Below, piece by piece: positions 35,609 to 45,524 of a stretch of 64,000 bases of DNA. A model generated the notes under the pieces. That model searched no databases and was not told where the DNA came from. It worked only from the letters and a program-made list of their open reading frames with translations. The first letter of the stretch is position 1. Every line of letters starts with the position of its first letter. A program made the position numbers and the translations under genes. Origin of the DNA: Rhizobacter sp. (GTDB taxonomy: Bacteria; Pseudomonadota; Gammaproteobacteria; Burkholderiales; Burkholderiaceae_C); contig JAMLIM010000002.1 in the NCBI GenBank assembly GCA_023954175.1, forward strand, positions 1 to 64,000, read 5' to 3'.

Positions 35609-36673
35609 ATGCCCCTCGTATCGATGCGCCAGTTGCTGGACCACGCGGCCGAAAACGGCTACGGCATTCCGGCCTTCAACGTCAACAACCTCGAACAGGT
35701 GCAGGCCGTGATGACGGCCGCCGACGAAACGGGTGCGCCGGTCATCCTGCAGGCGAGCGCCGGCGCGCGCAAGTACGCGGGTGAGCCCTTCATCAAGCAC
35801 CTGATCCAGGCGGCGCTCGAACAATGGCCGAGCATCCCGCTCGTGATGCACCAGGACCATGGTCAGAGCCCCGCCGTATGCCAGGGCGCGATCGACCTCG
35901 GCTTCAGCTCGGTGATGATGGACGGCTCGTTGCAGGCCGACGGCAAGACGATCGCGAGCTACGACTACAACGTCGACGTCACGCGCAAGGTCGTCGAGAT
36001 GGCGCATGCGGTGGGCGTCACGGTCGAAGGCGAGCTCGGCTGCCTCGGCTCGCTCGAGACGATGAAGGGAGACAAGGAGGACGGCCACGGCACCGAGGCG
36101 ACGATGACGATGGACCAGCTGCTGACCGACCCCGAGCAGGCGGCCGACTTCGTCAAGCGCACGCAGCTCGACGCGCTCGCGATCGCGATCGGCACCAGCC
36201 ACGGCGCCTACAAGTTCACGCGCAAGCCGACCGGCGACATCCTCGCGATCGGGCGCATCAAGGAGATCAACAAGCGCATCCCGAACACGCACCTCGTGAT
36301 GCACGGATCCTCGAGCGTGCCGCAGGACCTGCTCGCCGTGATCCGCGAATTCGGCGGCGCGATGAAGGAGACCTACGGCGTGCCGGTCGCCGAGATCCAG
36401 GAAGCGATCAAGTTCGGCGTGCGCAAGATCAACATCGACACCGACATCCGGCTCGCAATGACCGGCGCGATCCGTCGCTACATGGCGCAGAACCCGGAGA
36501 AGTTCGACCCGCGCGACTACCTGAAACCGGCGCGCGAGGCGGCGAAGGCGATCTGCAAGCAGCGCTATCTCGAATTCGGCTGCGAGGGCCAGGCCGCGAA
36601 GATCAAGCCGCAGCCGCTCACCGCGGTCGCGCAGCGCTACAGCCGCGGCGAACTCGCGCAGCAAGTCGTCTGA
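35609..36673 (+). CDS. fba: Class II fructose-bisphosphate aldolase
   Basis: 354 residues. The N-terminal [14 protein letters not shown], the zinc-site block VMHQDHGQS (with Asp83 and His84), ELGCLG, and [10 protein letters not shown] mark the Calvin-cycle subtype of class II aldolases common in Betaproteobacteria. Cleaves fructose 1,6-bisphosphate and runs in reverse in gluconeogenesis or carbon fixation. The ATG at 35,609 is preferred; 13 upstream codons are open but not conserved. Confidence 0.95.
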   Translation: MPLVSMRQLLDHAAENGYGIPAFNVNNLEQVQAVMTAADETGAPVILQASAGARKYAGEPFIKHLIQAALEQWPSIPLVMHQDHGQSPAVCQGAIDLGFSSVMMDGSLQADGKTIASYDYNVDVTRKVVEMAHAVGVTVEGELGCLGSLETMKGDKEDGHGTEATMTMDQLLTDPEQAADFVKRTQLDALAIAIGTSHGAYKFTRKPTGDILAIGRIKEINKRIPNTHLVMHGSSSVPQDLLAVIREFGGAMKETYGVPVAEIQEAIKFGVRKINIDTDIRLAMTGAIRRYMAQNPEKFDPRDYLKPAREAAKAICKQRYLEFGCEGQAAKIKPQPLTAVAQRYSRGELAQQVV

Positions 36674-36716
36674 CGGCACGCGCCGTCACGTCTTTGGGGG
36701 GTTGGAGGGCCAGACG

Positions 36717-37643
36717 ATGACGGCTGGATTGCTGAGTACGTCGATCACCTCGTTGCCGCTGCTGGCGCGCGGCAAGGTGCGCGACAACTATGCCGTCGGC
36801 GACGATCGGCTGCTGATGGTCGCGACCGACCGGCTGAGCGCGTTCGACGTCGTGATGGGCGAGCCGATACCGGGCAAGGGCGCGATCCTGACGCAGCTGG
36901 CGCTGTTCTGGTTTGCGCGCCTTGCGCACATCGTGCCCAACCACTTGACGGGCGAGGATCCGCTGAACGTCGTCGCGGCGGACGAACGGGACCAGGTACG
37001 CGGCCGCGCGATGCTCGTCAAGCGGCTCGAGCCGCTGCCGGTCGAAGCCGTCGTGCGCGGCTACCTCGCGGGCAGCGGCTGGAAGGAGTATCAGGATCGA
37101 CGCCAGGTCTGCGGTGTCGAACTTCCCGAGGATCTGACCAACGCCGGCCGCCTGCCGAAGCCGATCTTCACGCCGGCGACCAAGGCCGAGATGGGCGACC
37201 ACGACGAGAACATCGATTTCGAGCGCATGTGCGAACTCGTCGGCGCCGAGCGCGCGGCGCAGGTGCGCGACGTCTCGATCCGCCTCTACGAGGCCGCGTT
37301 CGAGTTCGCGCTCGGCCGCGGCATCATCATCGCCGACACCAAGTTCGAGTTCGGCCTCGACGCCAACGGCAGGCTGACGCTGATGGACGAGGTGCTGACG
37401 CCAGACTCCTCACGCTTCTGGCCGGCCGAGGACTACGCGCGCGCCTTCCGCGAAGGGCGCAACCCACCGAGCTACGACAAGCAGTTCGTGCGCGACTGGC
37501 TCGAGCAGGCACGCGTCGACGGCAAACCCTGGGACAAGCGTGCACCTGCGCCCGCCTTGCCCGAGGACGTGATCGCGCAAACCGCGCGGCGCTACGGTGA
37601 AGCCTTGTCGCGTCTGACCGGGACGACGCTCGCCATCGCTTGA
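36717..37643 (+). CDS. purC: SAICAR synthetase
   Basis: 308 residues with [37 protein letters not shown] and the C-terminal [11 protein letters not shown] and [12 protein letters not shown], as expected for the purine enzyme that joins aspartate to CAIR. The longer single-domain bacterial form. A TTG 15 bases upstream is open but the ATG at 36,717 fits the family. It precedes purE-purK, with one unrelated gene between. Confidence 0.95.
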   Translation: MTAGLLSTSITSLPLLARGKVRDNYAVGDDRLLMVATDRLSAFDVVMGEPIPGKGAILTQLALFWFARLAHIVPNHLTGEDPLNVVAADERDQVRGRAMLVKRLEPLPVEAVVRGYLAGSGWKEYQDRRQVCGVELPEDLTNAGRLPKPIFTPATKAEMGDHDENIDFERMCELVGAERAAQVRDVSIRLYEAAFEFALGRGIIIADTKFEFGLDANGRLTLMDEVLTPDSSRFWPAEDYARAFREGRNPPSYDKQFVRDWLEQARVDGKPWDKRAPAPALPEDVIAQTARRYGEALSRLTGTTLAIA

Positions 37644-37647
37644 CCGC

Positions 37648-38748
37648 ATGAATTCGCGCCTGCTGAGCACCCTCGATGCGCGCATCAAGACGGCGCGCGA
37701 TCCCGTCGAGAACGCCTGCCTGCGCGCCGAGAAGGCCGCATTGCTCGCCCGCCAGGGTCGACTCGACGCCGCCCGCGCCGAACTGCGCGACCTGCGTTCG
37801 CGGTTCGACAGCCGGCCCCATGCTGCCGTAAGTGCCTGGGCGAGCCTGGCCGAAGGACTGGTCGCCTACTTCGAGGACCTCAACGCCTCCGCACGCGACA
37901 AGTTCAAGCGGGCGCTCGCGCTGAGTCAATCCTTCAAGTCCCCTGCGATCGAGGCGCTGAGTGCTGCGTGGCTGGCGCAGGCCGACTACTTGGCCATGGA
38001 CTTCGAGTCGATGACTCGACACCTCGTCACTTCATTCCAGGTCGCACCGGTCGCTCTGCATTCGGCCCGATCGCGCGCGAGCCTGGTCGTCGCCGAGGCG
38101 TATCACTGGGCTGAGCGGCTTGACCTTGCGCTGCCCTGGTATGGCCTTGCGCGCCAACATGCGAGCGCGGAGGGCGACGAAGCCTCGTTGAGTGCGCTCA
38201 TGCACAACATGGCGTGGCTGCGTACGGCGGAGGCCAGGCGGCACTCCGTGTTCGGCGAGCCCGACGTGGTCCAGACGAGACATGCGCGGCTCGGGACCGA
38301 GTCGATCGATCGGTACGACACACTCATCGGAACGGCATCGCTGGGCTCTTTGGTGCCGGTGCTTCGCTCGCAGGTTCACATCCTGGATGGGGAATTCGAT
38401 CAGGCCCTCGACATTCTCGCGCTACATATGGCGAGTGCCAGGAAGCAAGGGATGGATAGGATGGCCTGCCTCATGTACGCGGATGCGGCGTGGTGCAAGG
38501 TGCAACTGGGCGACATCAACGGTGCAAGATCGGATGCTGGATTGGCGCTGGCGTGCCTCACCGACGACACTCATATCGACGACATGGCAATGACTCACAG
38601 CCGTCTCGCCCAGATCTACGAGGCGATCGGCGAAACGGATGATTCAAAGGCGCATCGCACCCTGGCTGGCAACGCATGGCGAGCGCACATGAATCGTCAG
38701 GCCGAGTTGCTCGACCTGTTGATCCCCGCGATCGGAGCGCCCCGGTAG
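37648..38748 (+). CDS. TPR-like helical protein of unknown function
   Basis: 366 residues, all-helical by composition, with several TPR-like helix pairs ([72 protein letters not shown]). No signal peptide, membrane span or catalytic motif. It begins 4 bp after purC and ends 68 bp before purE, so it breaks the usual purC-purE-purK string. The second half is visibly less GC-rich than the pur genes, which suggests later arrival. A sensor or scaffold role is possible but not supported. Confidence 0.6.
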   Translation: MNSRLLSTLDARIKTARDPVENACLRAEKAALLARQGRLDAARAELRDLRSRFDSRPHAAVSAWASLAEGLVAYFEDLNASARDKFKRALALSQSFKSPAIEALSAAWLAQADYLAMDFESMTRHLVTSFQVAPVALHSARSRASLVVAEAYHWAERLDLALPWYGLARQHASAEGDEASLSALMHNMAWLRTAEARRHSVFGEPDVVQTRHARLGTESIDRYDTLIGTASLGSLVPVLRSQVHILDGEFDQALDILALHMASARKQGMDRMACLMYADAAWCKVQLGDINGARSDAGLALACLTDDTHIDDMAMTHSRLAQIYEAIGETDDSKAHRTLAGNAWRAHMNRQAELLDLLIPAIGAPR

Positions 38749-38816
38749 CCGACTGCAGCAGTCGGCAGCTGCCACCTACAATTCCCTTTCGCAATCCAAG
38801 TTCTGGAGAAAGTCTC

Positions 38817-39314
38817 GTGGATCAGCAACGCCCGGTGGTGGGTGTGGTGATGGGGTCGTCGAGTGACTGGGAGACCTTGCGCGAGGCAACCAGGCTGCTG
38901 GTGGAGCTTGAAGTGGCGCACGAAGCCAAGGTGCTGTCGGCTCACCGCATGCCCGACGACATGTTTGCCTACGCCGAAGGCGCCCGCGGTCGCGGCCTGA
39001 AGGTCATCATCGCCGGCGCCGGTGGCGCGGCCCACTTGCCGGGGATGCTCGCAGCCAAGACGAGTGTGCCGGTGCTCGGCGTGCCCGTCGCAAGTCGGCA
39101 CCTTCAGGGCGTCGACTCGCTCTACTCGATCGTCCAGATGCCGCGCGGCGTGCCGGTGGCCACGTTTGCGATCGGCGCGGCCGGTGCGGCCAACGCGGCG
39201 CTGTTCGCGGCCGCCATGCTGGCCAACGAAGACGACGCGCTGCGTGGCCGGCTCGATGCCTTCCGCGTGCGCCAGACCGAGCTCGCGCGCGCATCGAAGC
39301 TCGAGCCGACATGA
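38817..39314 (+). CDS. purE: N5-CAIR mutase, class I
   Basis: 165 residues: [31 protein letters not shown] and [15 protein letters not shown] are the PurE signatures; it converts N5-CAIR to CAIR. The GTG at 38,817 is chosen because GGAGA lies eight bases upstream and homology begins there. Overlaps purK by 4 bp. Confidence 0.95.
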   Translation: MDQQRPVVGVVMGSSSDWETLREATRLLVELEVAHEAKVLSAHRMPDDMFAYAEGARGRGLKVIIAGAGGAAHLPGMLAAKTSVPVLGVPVASRHLQGVDSLYSIVQMPRGVPVATFAIGAAGAANAALFAAAMLANEDDALRGRLDAFRVRQTELARASKLEPT

Positions 39315-40519
39315 CGTCGCGCTTGTCGCCGGAGAACTCATCACTCGAACAGGCTGCGGCGCCGACACGCGTCGCAGCCGGTGCCACGCTCGGCGTGATG
39401 GGCGGCGGGCAACTCGGCCGGATGTTCGTCCACGCCGCGCAGCAGATGGGCTATTTCACCGCCGTGCTCGACCCGGACGCGGCGAGCCCGGCGGGCCGGG
39501 TCGCTCACTTTCACATCGAGAGCGACTATCTGGGCGAGGCCGGGCTCGCGCAACTCGCGCAGCTGTGCGATGCGATCACGACCGAGTTCGAGAACGTGCC
39601 GGCAACCGCGCTCGCCACGCTTGCGGCCCGTTGCGTCGTTGCGCCGGGTGCCGCCAGCGTGGCGGTCTGCCAGGACCGTGCGCTCGAGAAGGCGCACTTC
39701 GCGCGCTGCGGCGTGCCGTGCGCGCCGTACGCGGTGATCGACGCGGCAGCGAACCTCGCCACGCTGCCCCCGAACCTGCTGCCCGGCATCCTCAAGTCCG
39801 CTCGAATGGGCTACGACGGCAAGGGGCAAGCGCGTGTCGCCAGCATCGACGAGCTCGACGCCGCATGGGCTGCGATGCATCGCGTGCCCTGCGTGCTCGA
39901 GGCTTTGCTGCCACTCGCCTACGAGGCGAGCGTCGTCGTCGCGCGCGGCGCCGACGGCGAGATGGTTCACCTGCCGGTGCAGCAGAACCTGCACCGCGAT
40001 GGCATCCTGGCCGTGACGCAGGTACCGCCGCCCGACCTCGATGCCGCCTTGCAGCAGCGCGCGATCGATGCCGCGCGCCACATTGCCGCCGGGCTCGAGC
40101 ATGTCGGCGTGCTGTGCGTCGAGTACTTCGTCCTGAAGGATGGCCGCCTGCTCGCCAATGAGATGGCGCCGCGGCCGCACAATTCGGCCCACTATTCGAT
40201 CGACGCCTGCGATCTGTCCCAGTTCGATCTGCAGGTGCGCACGCTGGTTGGCGCACCGCTCGTGGAGCCGCGCCTGCACTCCGCGGCGGTCATGCTCAAT
40301 CTGCTCGGCGATCTCTGGTTCGCGCACGGCGAAGGCCCCGAGGAGCCTCGCTGGCACGAAGTGCTTGCCCTGCCGGGCGCGCACCTGCACCTGTACAACA
40401 AACTCACGCCGCGGCGCGGCCGCAAGATGGGTCACCTGACTGTCACCGCGGCCGAGCCCGGCGCGGCGCGCTCGGTGGCACTGAAGGCGGCCGCGATGCT
40501 GGGCATCGAAGCGTTCTGA
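39311..40519 (+). CDS. purK: N5-CAIR synthetase
   Basis: 402 residues. ATP-grasp enzyme with [21 protein letters not shown] after a 29-residue variable start, [19 protein letters not shown], and [14 protein letters not shown] near the active site. Carboxylates AIR using ATP and bicarbonate, feeding PurE. ATGA overlap with purE suggests translational coupling. Confidence 0.95.
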   Translation: MTSRLSPENSSLEQAAAPTRVAAGATLGVMGGGQLGRMFVHAAQQMGYFTAVLDPDAASPAGRVAHFHIESDYLGEAGLAQLAQLCDAITTEFENVPATALATLAARCVVAPGAASVAVCQDRALEKAHFARCGVPCAPYAVIDAAANLATLPPNLLPGILKSARMGYDGKGQARVASIDELDAAWAAMHRVPCVLEALLPLAYEASVVVARGADGEMVHLPVQQNLHRDGILAVTQVPPPDLDAALQQRAIDAARHIAAGLEHVGVLCVEYFVLKDGRLLANEMAPRPHNSAHYSIDACDLSQFDLQVRTLVGAPLVEPRLHSAAVMLNLLGDLWFAHGEGPEEPRWHEVLALPGAHLHLYNKLTPRRGRKMGHLTVTAAEPGAARSVALKAAAMLGIEAF

Positions 40520-40524
40520 GCGCA

Positions 40525-41499
40525 ATGATTCATGACGGGCGCGACCCCGCCGCGGTGGCGCAGGCAGCGCGGCGTCTCGCAGACGGCGCGCTGGTTGCAT
40601 TCCCGACCGAGACCGTCTACGGGCTCGGCGCCCGCGCCGACGTCGACGCCGCGGTGGCCGCGATCTTTGCGGCCAAGGGCCGCCCACCCGATCATCCGCT
40701 GATCGTGCACCTGGCGACGCCGGCAGGCGCGGCGCAGTTTGCAAACGCCATCCCCGCCGTCGCCGAGCGCCTGATCGATGCCTTCTGGCCGGGGCCGCTG
40801 ACGCTGATCCTGCCGCGCCGGCACGACGTCGCCACCGCCGCCGCAGGGCGTCACGCAAGCATCGGCTTGCGCTGTCCGGCGCACCCGGTCGCGCAGGCGC
40901 TGCTGCAGGCGGCCGAAGTACTCGGCGTCCCGGGCGTCGCCGCGCCGAGCGCCAACCGCTTCGGCCGCATCAGCCCGACGCGGGCCTCGCACGTGCAGGA
41001 TGAGTTCGGCGCCGACATGTTCGTGCTCGACGGCGGCGAGTGCGAGCTGGGGATCGAGTCGGCGATCGTCGATTGCACGCGCGCGAGGCCGGTCCTGCTG
41101 CGCCCCGGGGCGCTGACACGCGCGCAGATCGAAGCCGCCGCGGGCGAGACATTGCACTCACGCGACGACGACGCCGTCCCCGCGCCCGGCACGCTCGCCG
41201 CGCATTACGCGCCACGCGCCAGGTTGCGGCTCATGTCGACCGCGGACCTGCGGGCCGCGTTGCCCTTGCTGGGCGAGGACGCAAAGCGGGTGGCGGTATA
41301 TTCGCGCACGGCCCTGGCGCCGCCCGGGCCGCTGGTGCGGCGCATGCCGGCTTCAGCCGTCGCCGCCGGCCATGAACTGTTCGCCGCGCTGCGCGAACTC
41401 GACGCGACACGTGCGCGCCTGATCTGGGTGGAGCGCCCCCCCGACGCGCCAGAATGGGAAGGCGTGCGCGATCGGCTCGAGCGCGCGGCGGCAGCCTGA
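40525..41499 (+). CDS. tsaC: L-threonylcarbamoyladenylate synthase (TsaC/Sua5)
   Basis: 324 residues. YrdC/TsaC domain (residues 1-200) with PTETVYGLGARAD, KGRPPDHPLIVH and APSANRFGRISPTRASHV; then a C-terminal Sua5 domain (about 225-324) entered through APGTLAAHYAPRARL. Makes the threonylcarbamoyl-AMP used for t6A37 of tRNAs. TsaB, which acts in the next step, is encoded at 44.3 kb. 6 bp after purK. Confidence 0.93.
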   Translation: MIHDGRDPAAVAQAARRLADGALVAFPTETVYGLGARADVDAAVAAIFAAKGRPPDHPLIVHLATPAGAAQFANAIPAVAERLIDAFWPGPLTLILPRRHDVATAAAGRHASIGLRCPAHPVAQALLQAAEVLGVPGVAAPSANRFGRISPTRASHVQDEFGADMFVLDGGECELGIESAIVDCTRARPVLLRPGALTRAQIEAAAGETLHSRDDDAVPAPGTLAAHYAPRARLRLMSTADLRAALPLLGEDAKRVAVYSRTALAPPGPLVRRMPASAVAAGHELFAALRELDATRARLIWVERPPDAPEWEGVRDRLERAAAA

Positions 41500-41574
41500 G
41501 GCTGCGCCGGCGACAATCCGCAAGGCCGCCCGGACATTCATTGCGACATCGATAGCCTGCTGACTGGAAACCGA

Positions 41575-42570
41575 ATGACTCTCGACAAGACCTCACGACG
41601 CGTCGTGCGCGGCCTCGCGCTGGCGACGATCGTCACCCTGCTCGCCTCCTGTGGCGGCACCGAACTCGTTTCCTTCGTCCCCACGCGCGTGCTGTCGTTC
41701 GGCGACGAGTCGAGCGTCATGACGGCCGAGAGCAAGAAGTACACGATCAATGGCGTCGTGCCCGACAGCGGCGTTCCAGGCACGATCGATTGCGTCCTCA
41801 ATCCGATCTGGAATCAGGTGCTCGCGACTTCCTACGCCATCACCTTCCCGCAGTGTCCGGGCAGCGTGGAGGGTGTCGCGCCGACCGGCCGCATCCTGGC
41901 GCAGGCAGGCGCAACTGCCGCTGGCGCGCGTGATATCGACCTCGCAGGGCAGATCACGCGCCAGCTCGCCACACCTGTGGCCGACGGCGGCGGCATCAAT
42001 TCGAATGACCTGGTGTCGCTGCTGATCGGCGTCAACGACGTCGTCTCCATCTATGAACGCTACGAACGCAGCGAGATCACCGGGGCCGAGGCGACGGCCC
42101 TGGCCGAACAGGCGGGCGAAACGGTCGCGGCCCAGATCAGCCGCATCACGGATTCCGGCGGCCGGGTCATCATCGCGACCGTGCCCGACGTCGGCGTGAC
42201 GCCGTACGCGCGCGACAAGGGCCTCGACGCCCGCGCCCTGCTCTCGGCCCTGACAGCGCGGATGAACGCCAGGCTGCTCGTCACGATCGACAACGATGGG
42301 CGCAAGACCGGCCTCATCGAGCTCAACCCCTATCTTGTGTCTGTCGTGACCAATCCCGCGGCCTACGCTTACGTCAATGTGTCCGAGGCCGCATGCCTGC
42401 CCGCCTACCCCTTGCCCAACTGCACCGCCGTCACTCTCAAGAAGGGCGCCGACGATGTGCCGGCCACGCCCAACACATGGCTGTGGGCGAACTCTCTGCA
42501 GTTCAGCGCGGGCGCGCACGTGCAACTGGGCAATCTAGCCTCATCTCGCGCGCACAACCAGCCGTTCTGA
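41575..42570 (+). CDS. GDSL/SGNH-like hydrolase lipoprotein with altered nucleophile block
   Basis: 331 residues. A lipoprotein signal ends at lipobox LASC (Cys24). The rest resembles SGNH hydrolases: block I reads LSFGDESSV in place of FGDSL(S), block III is LLIGVNDVV, and a C-terminal LQFSAGAHVQLG could supply the Asp/His region. Glu takes the place of the nucleophilic Ser, though Ser follows at +1 and +2, so activity is uncertain. I recall similar GDE-type proteins in other Burkholderiales, unverified. Likely held at the outer membrane. Confidence 0.65.
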   Translation: MTLDKTSRRVVRGLALATIVTLLASCGGTELVSFVPTRVLSFGDESSVMTAESKKYTINGVVPDSGVPGTIDCVLNPIWNQVLATSYAITFPQCPGSVEGVAPTGRILAQAGATAAGARDIDLAGQITRQLATPVADGGGINSNDLVSLLIGVNDVVSIYERYERSEITGAEATALAEQAGETVAAQISRITDSGGRVIIATVPDVGVTPYARDKGLDARALLSALTARMNARLLVTIDNDGRKTGLIELNPYLVSVVTNPAAYAYVNVSEAACLPAYPLPNCTAVTLKKGADDVPATPNTWLWANSLQFSAGAHVQLGNLASSRAHNQPF

Positions 42571-42571
42571 C

Positions 42572-42600
42572 GCCGCCTTCAGCGCAGTGCTGAAGGCGGC
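42572..42600. terminator. Bidirectional hairpin terminator between the GDSL gene and dacB
   Basis: Perfect 12-bp stem GCCGCCTTCAGC / GCTGAAGGCGGC with a 5-base loop. It starts 2 bp after the GDSL stop and contains the dacB stop codon, so it can serve both convergent genes. No clear T-run on either side. Confidence 0.7.
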
Positions 42601-44036
42601 CCCTGCCGCATGGCCCAGTCGAGCAGCGCGTCGAGTGCCGGTCGCGCCGCGCTGGCGTTCGGGTGATTGACGATCGCGACGAGTACGTAGCGCTTCGCAT
42701 CCGGCGCCAGAAGGTAGCCGGCGATCGCAACCACATCCTGCAATGAGCCGGTCTTCAGGTGCGCGCGTCCGGCGAACTGCGCTGCCGCCGGGCCGCGCGC
42801 CCTGCGCAGCGTCCCGTCCTGGCCGAGGATCGGCAGCGACGCCAGAAATTCGGGCATGACGGGGCTCGCCCAGCCCGCTTGCAGCAACGCGGCGAGCGCG
42901 TCGGCGCTGATACGCGCGTCGCGCGAGAGTCCGGCGCCGTTGTCGATCACGACATCCGCAGCGCGCGTGCCGATCGTCTCGCGCAGCCACGCACCGAGGG
43001 CATCGCGCGCAGCCGCCTCGGTGCCGACACCGCGCAACTCGAGCCCGAGCGTCAGAAACAGCTGGCGCGCCATCACGTTGTTGCTGTACTTGTTGATGTC
43101 GCGCACGACCTGCGCCAGCGGCGGTGAGTTGAACTCCAAGTTCGGCCGCCCGGGCGGCGCCGTGCCGTCGCGCACGCGGCCGTTGAGCTTGCCGCCCGCG
43201 TCGCGCCATAGCGCCTCGATCACGCGGGCGTTGTAGCTGGCCGGTTCCGCATAGGCCAAGGGCCACGACTTCTCGCCACAACCGGCGGCGAGGCTGCCCC
43301 GAAACCGGATGCGTGCCGGATCGCTCGCATCGAGCTTCAGGTCGGATCGCCAGTCACCGCAATTTGCCCCGGCGCGCAGCGCAACGCTGGGGTCGATCGC
43401 CACGCCTTGCAAGGGCGGATCCGAACTGATGCTGGCGACGCCGCGCGCAGGCTGTGGTGTGAACGCGAGCGTGAGCGACCGGTAGTTGAGCAGCAACGCG
43501 TCAGGCTGCGCGTTGTAGGGCCGCAGCGGTTCGCCATCGAAGTCGCCCGGCGAGCGATCGGGGATGGGAAACGCGCTGCGATCGAGCACGATGTCACCCT
43601 CGATCTCGCGCACACCGGCCTGCTGGACGCGTCGGAGAAGGAGCCAGATGCGCTCGAGCACCAATGTCGGGTCGCCGTTGCCCTTGATCACCAGATTACC
43701 GTCGAGCACGCCTTGCGGGCTGCGCAACGAGCCGTCGAGCCAGACCGGCGTCGTCCAGGTCCAGCTCGGGCCGAGCGTGTCGAGCGCCGCGAGCGTCGTC
43801 ACGAGCTTCATGACCGAGGCCGGATTCGCCGGCTGCGTGGCGCGCCACTCGAGGCGTGGCGCGGCGCTGCCGACTTCCTGCACGACAACCGAGAGCGCCT
43901 CCGGCGGCACCTTGGCGCGCGCGAGCGCCGCCTCGACTTCGGCCGGGAGGCGAGCCACTGCCCCAAGGCAGGGCAGCGCGACGCCACCCACAAGGCATGC
44001 GAGCATGGCTCGGCGACGCAGTGAAACCGATGTCAT
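42579..44036 (-). CDS. dacB: D-alanyl-D-alanine carboxypeptidase/endopeptidase (PBP4 type)
   Basis: 485 residues. Signal peptide (MTSVSLRRRAMLACLVGGVA, cleavage near residue 25), then a penicillin-binding protein of class C with the active-site motifs SVMK (74-77), SNN (in KYSNNVMARQL) and KTG (in HLKTGSLQDV). The large insert between SxxK and SxN is typical of PBP4. Acts on peptidoglycan cross-links in the periplasm. The ATG at 44,036 is chosen for the signal peptide; the frame is open 84 codons further upstream. Confidence 0.93.
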   Translation of the reverse strand: MTSVSLRRRAMLACLVGGVALPCLGAVARLPAEVEAALARAKVPPEALSVVVQEVGSAAPRLEWRATQPANPASVMKLVTTLAALDTLGPSWTWTTPVWLDGSLRSPQGVLDGNLVIKGNGDPTLVLERIWLLLRRVQQAGVREIEGDIVLDRSAFPIPDRSPGDFDGEPLRPYNAQPDALLLNYRSLTLAFTPQPARGVASISSDPPLQGVAIDPSVALRAGANCGDWRSDLKLDASDPARIRFRGSLAAGCGEKSWPLAYAEPASYNARVIEALWRDAGGKLNGRVRDGTAPPGRPNLEFNSPPLAQVVRDINKYSNNVMARQLFLTLGLELRGVGTEAAARDALGAWLRETIGTRAADVVIDNGAGLSRDARISADALAALLQAGWASPVMPEFLASLPILGQDGTLRRARGPAAAQFAGRAHLKTGSLQDVVAIAGYLLAPDAKRYVLVAIVNHPNASAARPALDALLDWAMRQGPPSALR

Positions 44037-44269
44037 CTGACAAGCATAGCGAGGCACGGATCGCAGCGGACAGCGGCGCGTGGCTGCACATGGCCGATTG
44101 CGCTCGCCTACACTTGCCCGATGAGTACGCGACAGGCATTCATCGCCCCACTTCGTGCAACCGAATTGTCGCGCGAGCGGCCCTGGCGAGCGGCCGCAGC
44201 GACGCTGTGGCGGTCGGCGCCTGCTCGAATCGCCACACCTGTCGCAGCGCACGCCGCCGCTTCGCACTG

Positions 44270-44968
44270 ATGCCTTCGCTCCTCGCATTCGACACCTCGG
44301 GCGAACGGATACACGTCGGTGTGTCGGCGCGCGGCGGCGTCTGGCTTGCCGAGGACGCGGGCGGCGCCCAGGCCTCGGCGAGCCTGCTGCCCTGCGTGCG
44401 CCGGCTGCTTCGCGAGGCGGGTGTCGGCCTGCGCCAGCTCGACGCGATCGCCTTCGGTCGCGGTCCCGGCGCTTTCACCGGCCTGCGTGCCGCGTGTTCG
44501 GCGGCGCAGGGGCTGGCCTGGGGTGCGGGCCTGCCGGTGCTGCCGATCGACACCCTGGTCGCGGTGGCCGAAGACGCGCGCGTGCGGGTCGGCGCGGTCG
44601 ATGTGTGGGTCGCGATGGACGCCCGGATGGGCGAACTCTATGCGGCGCGATACTGTTGGTCCGGGGGCGGCTGGATCACGCTCGTGCCCCCTGCGTTGGT
44701 TGCGCCGGACAGGCTGCACGCGCAATTCCTGGCGCACCCTGCCCCCTGGCTCGTGGGATCGGCACCGCTGGGCGAACAGCTGCACCACCCGTCGGCAACT
44801 GTCGACGCCGATGCCCGCCCCTCGGCACGCGCGCTGTTGGCCTGTGCCGAAGCGGCCTGGGCACGTGGCGAGGCGATCAGCGCGACGGCCGCGCTCCCGC
44901 TTTATCTGCGGAACAAGGTGGCCTTCACGACCGCCGAGCGTATGGCCACCGCAGGCAGTGCCGCATGA
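44270..44968 (+). CDS. tsaB: tRNA threonylcarbamoyladenosine biosynthesis protein TsaB
   Basis: 232 residues of the ASKHA fold: LLAFDTSGERIHVGV at the start and IAFGRGPGAFTGLRAACSAAQGLAWG, the TsaB signature. It lacks the metal-binding HxxxH of TsaD, as expected. TsaB scaffolds TsaD and TsaE to add threonylcarbamoyl to A37 of tRNA. Followed through a tiny ORF by rimI, the usual tsaB-rimI pair. The ATG at 44,270 is the family start; a longer open frame upstream overlaps the dacB promoter side. Confidence 0.92.
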   Translation: MPSLLAFDTSGERIHVGVSARGGVWLAEDAGGAQASASLLPCVRRLLREAGVGLRQLDAIAFGRGPGAFTGLRAACSAAQGLAWGAGLPVLPIDTLVAVAEDARVRVGAVDVWVAMDARMGELYAARYCWSGGGWITLVPPALVAPDRLHAQFLAHPAPWLVGSAPLGEQLHHPSATVDADARPSARALLACAEAAWARGEAISATAALPLYLRNKVAFTTAERMATAGSAA

Positions 44969-45024
44969 AGACGCGGTGGCTGCACCCGATCGAGGCGGGT
45001 GCACTCTGCAAGGCAGTCGCATGA
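44965..45024 (+). CDS. 19-codon ORF bridging tsaB and rimI
   Basis: ATG at 44,965 overlaps the tsaB stop (ATGA), and its TGA at 45,022-45,024 overlaps the rimI ATG (ATGA). It encodes MKTRWLHPIEAGALCKAVA. It could be a translation relay keeping ribosomes moving from tsaB into rimI across the 52-bp gap. No separate ribosome-binding site was seen for it. Chance is possible, but two exact 4-bp overlaps are notable. Confidence 0.35.
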   Translation: MKTRWLHPIEAGALCKAVA

Positions 45025-45524
45025 GTGCGCTCTGGCGCTCGAGCGAAAGCGAAGCCGTCCGCCTGCGGCCGATGACCGTGGAACACCTCGATGCGGTGAT
45101 GGCGGTCGAGTTGGCGAGCCATTTGCGACCGTGGACACGCGGCAACTTCGCCGACTCCCTCGCGAGCGGCTATTGCGCCGACGCGCTCTTCGATACCCGC
45201 GCGTCCCTCATCGGCTATTGCATTGCGGCCCCCGGCGCCGATGAAATGCATCTGCTCAACCTGAGCGTGGCGCCGGCGCAGCGGCAGCGGGGGCATGCAC
45301 GCTACATGCTCGACGCGCTCGTCGAGCGCTGCCGCGCCAACCGACTGACGCAGCTCTGGCTGGAGGTTCGGGTCAGCAACGAGAATGCCCGGCGTCTTTA
45401 TCGTGGATACGGAATGCGCGAGGTCGGACTGCGACCCGCCTACTATCCAGCAGCACCCAACGCGGGCAACCGGCGCGGCGAAGACGCCGTGCTGATGCAA
45501 CTGCAGATCGAAGGGACCGCATGA
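45021..45524 (+). CDS. rimI: Ribosomal protein S18-alanine N-acetyltransferase
   Basis: 167 residues, GNAT fold. Motifs: VRLRPMTVEHLDAVMAVE, LNLSVAPAQRQRGHARYML with the acetyl-CoA loop RQRGHA, and LEVRVSNENARRLYRGYGM. RimI acetylates the N-terminal alanine of S18. The tsaB-rimI-UDG order is common. Overlaps the next gene by 4 bp. Confidence 0.9.
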   Translation: MSALWRSSESEAVRLRPMTVEHLDAVMAVELASHLRPWTRGNFADSLASGYCADALFDTRASLIGYCIAAPGADEMHLLNLSVAPAQRQRGHARYMLDALVERCRANRLTQLWLEVRVSNENARRLYRGYGMREVGLRPAYYPAAPNAGNRRGEDAVLMQLQIEGTA

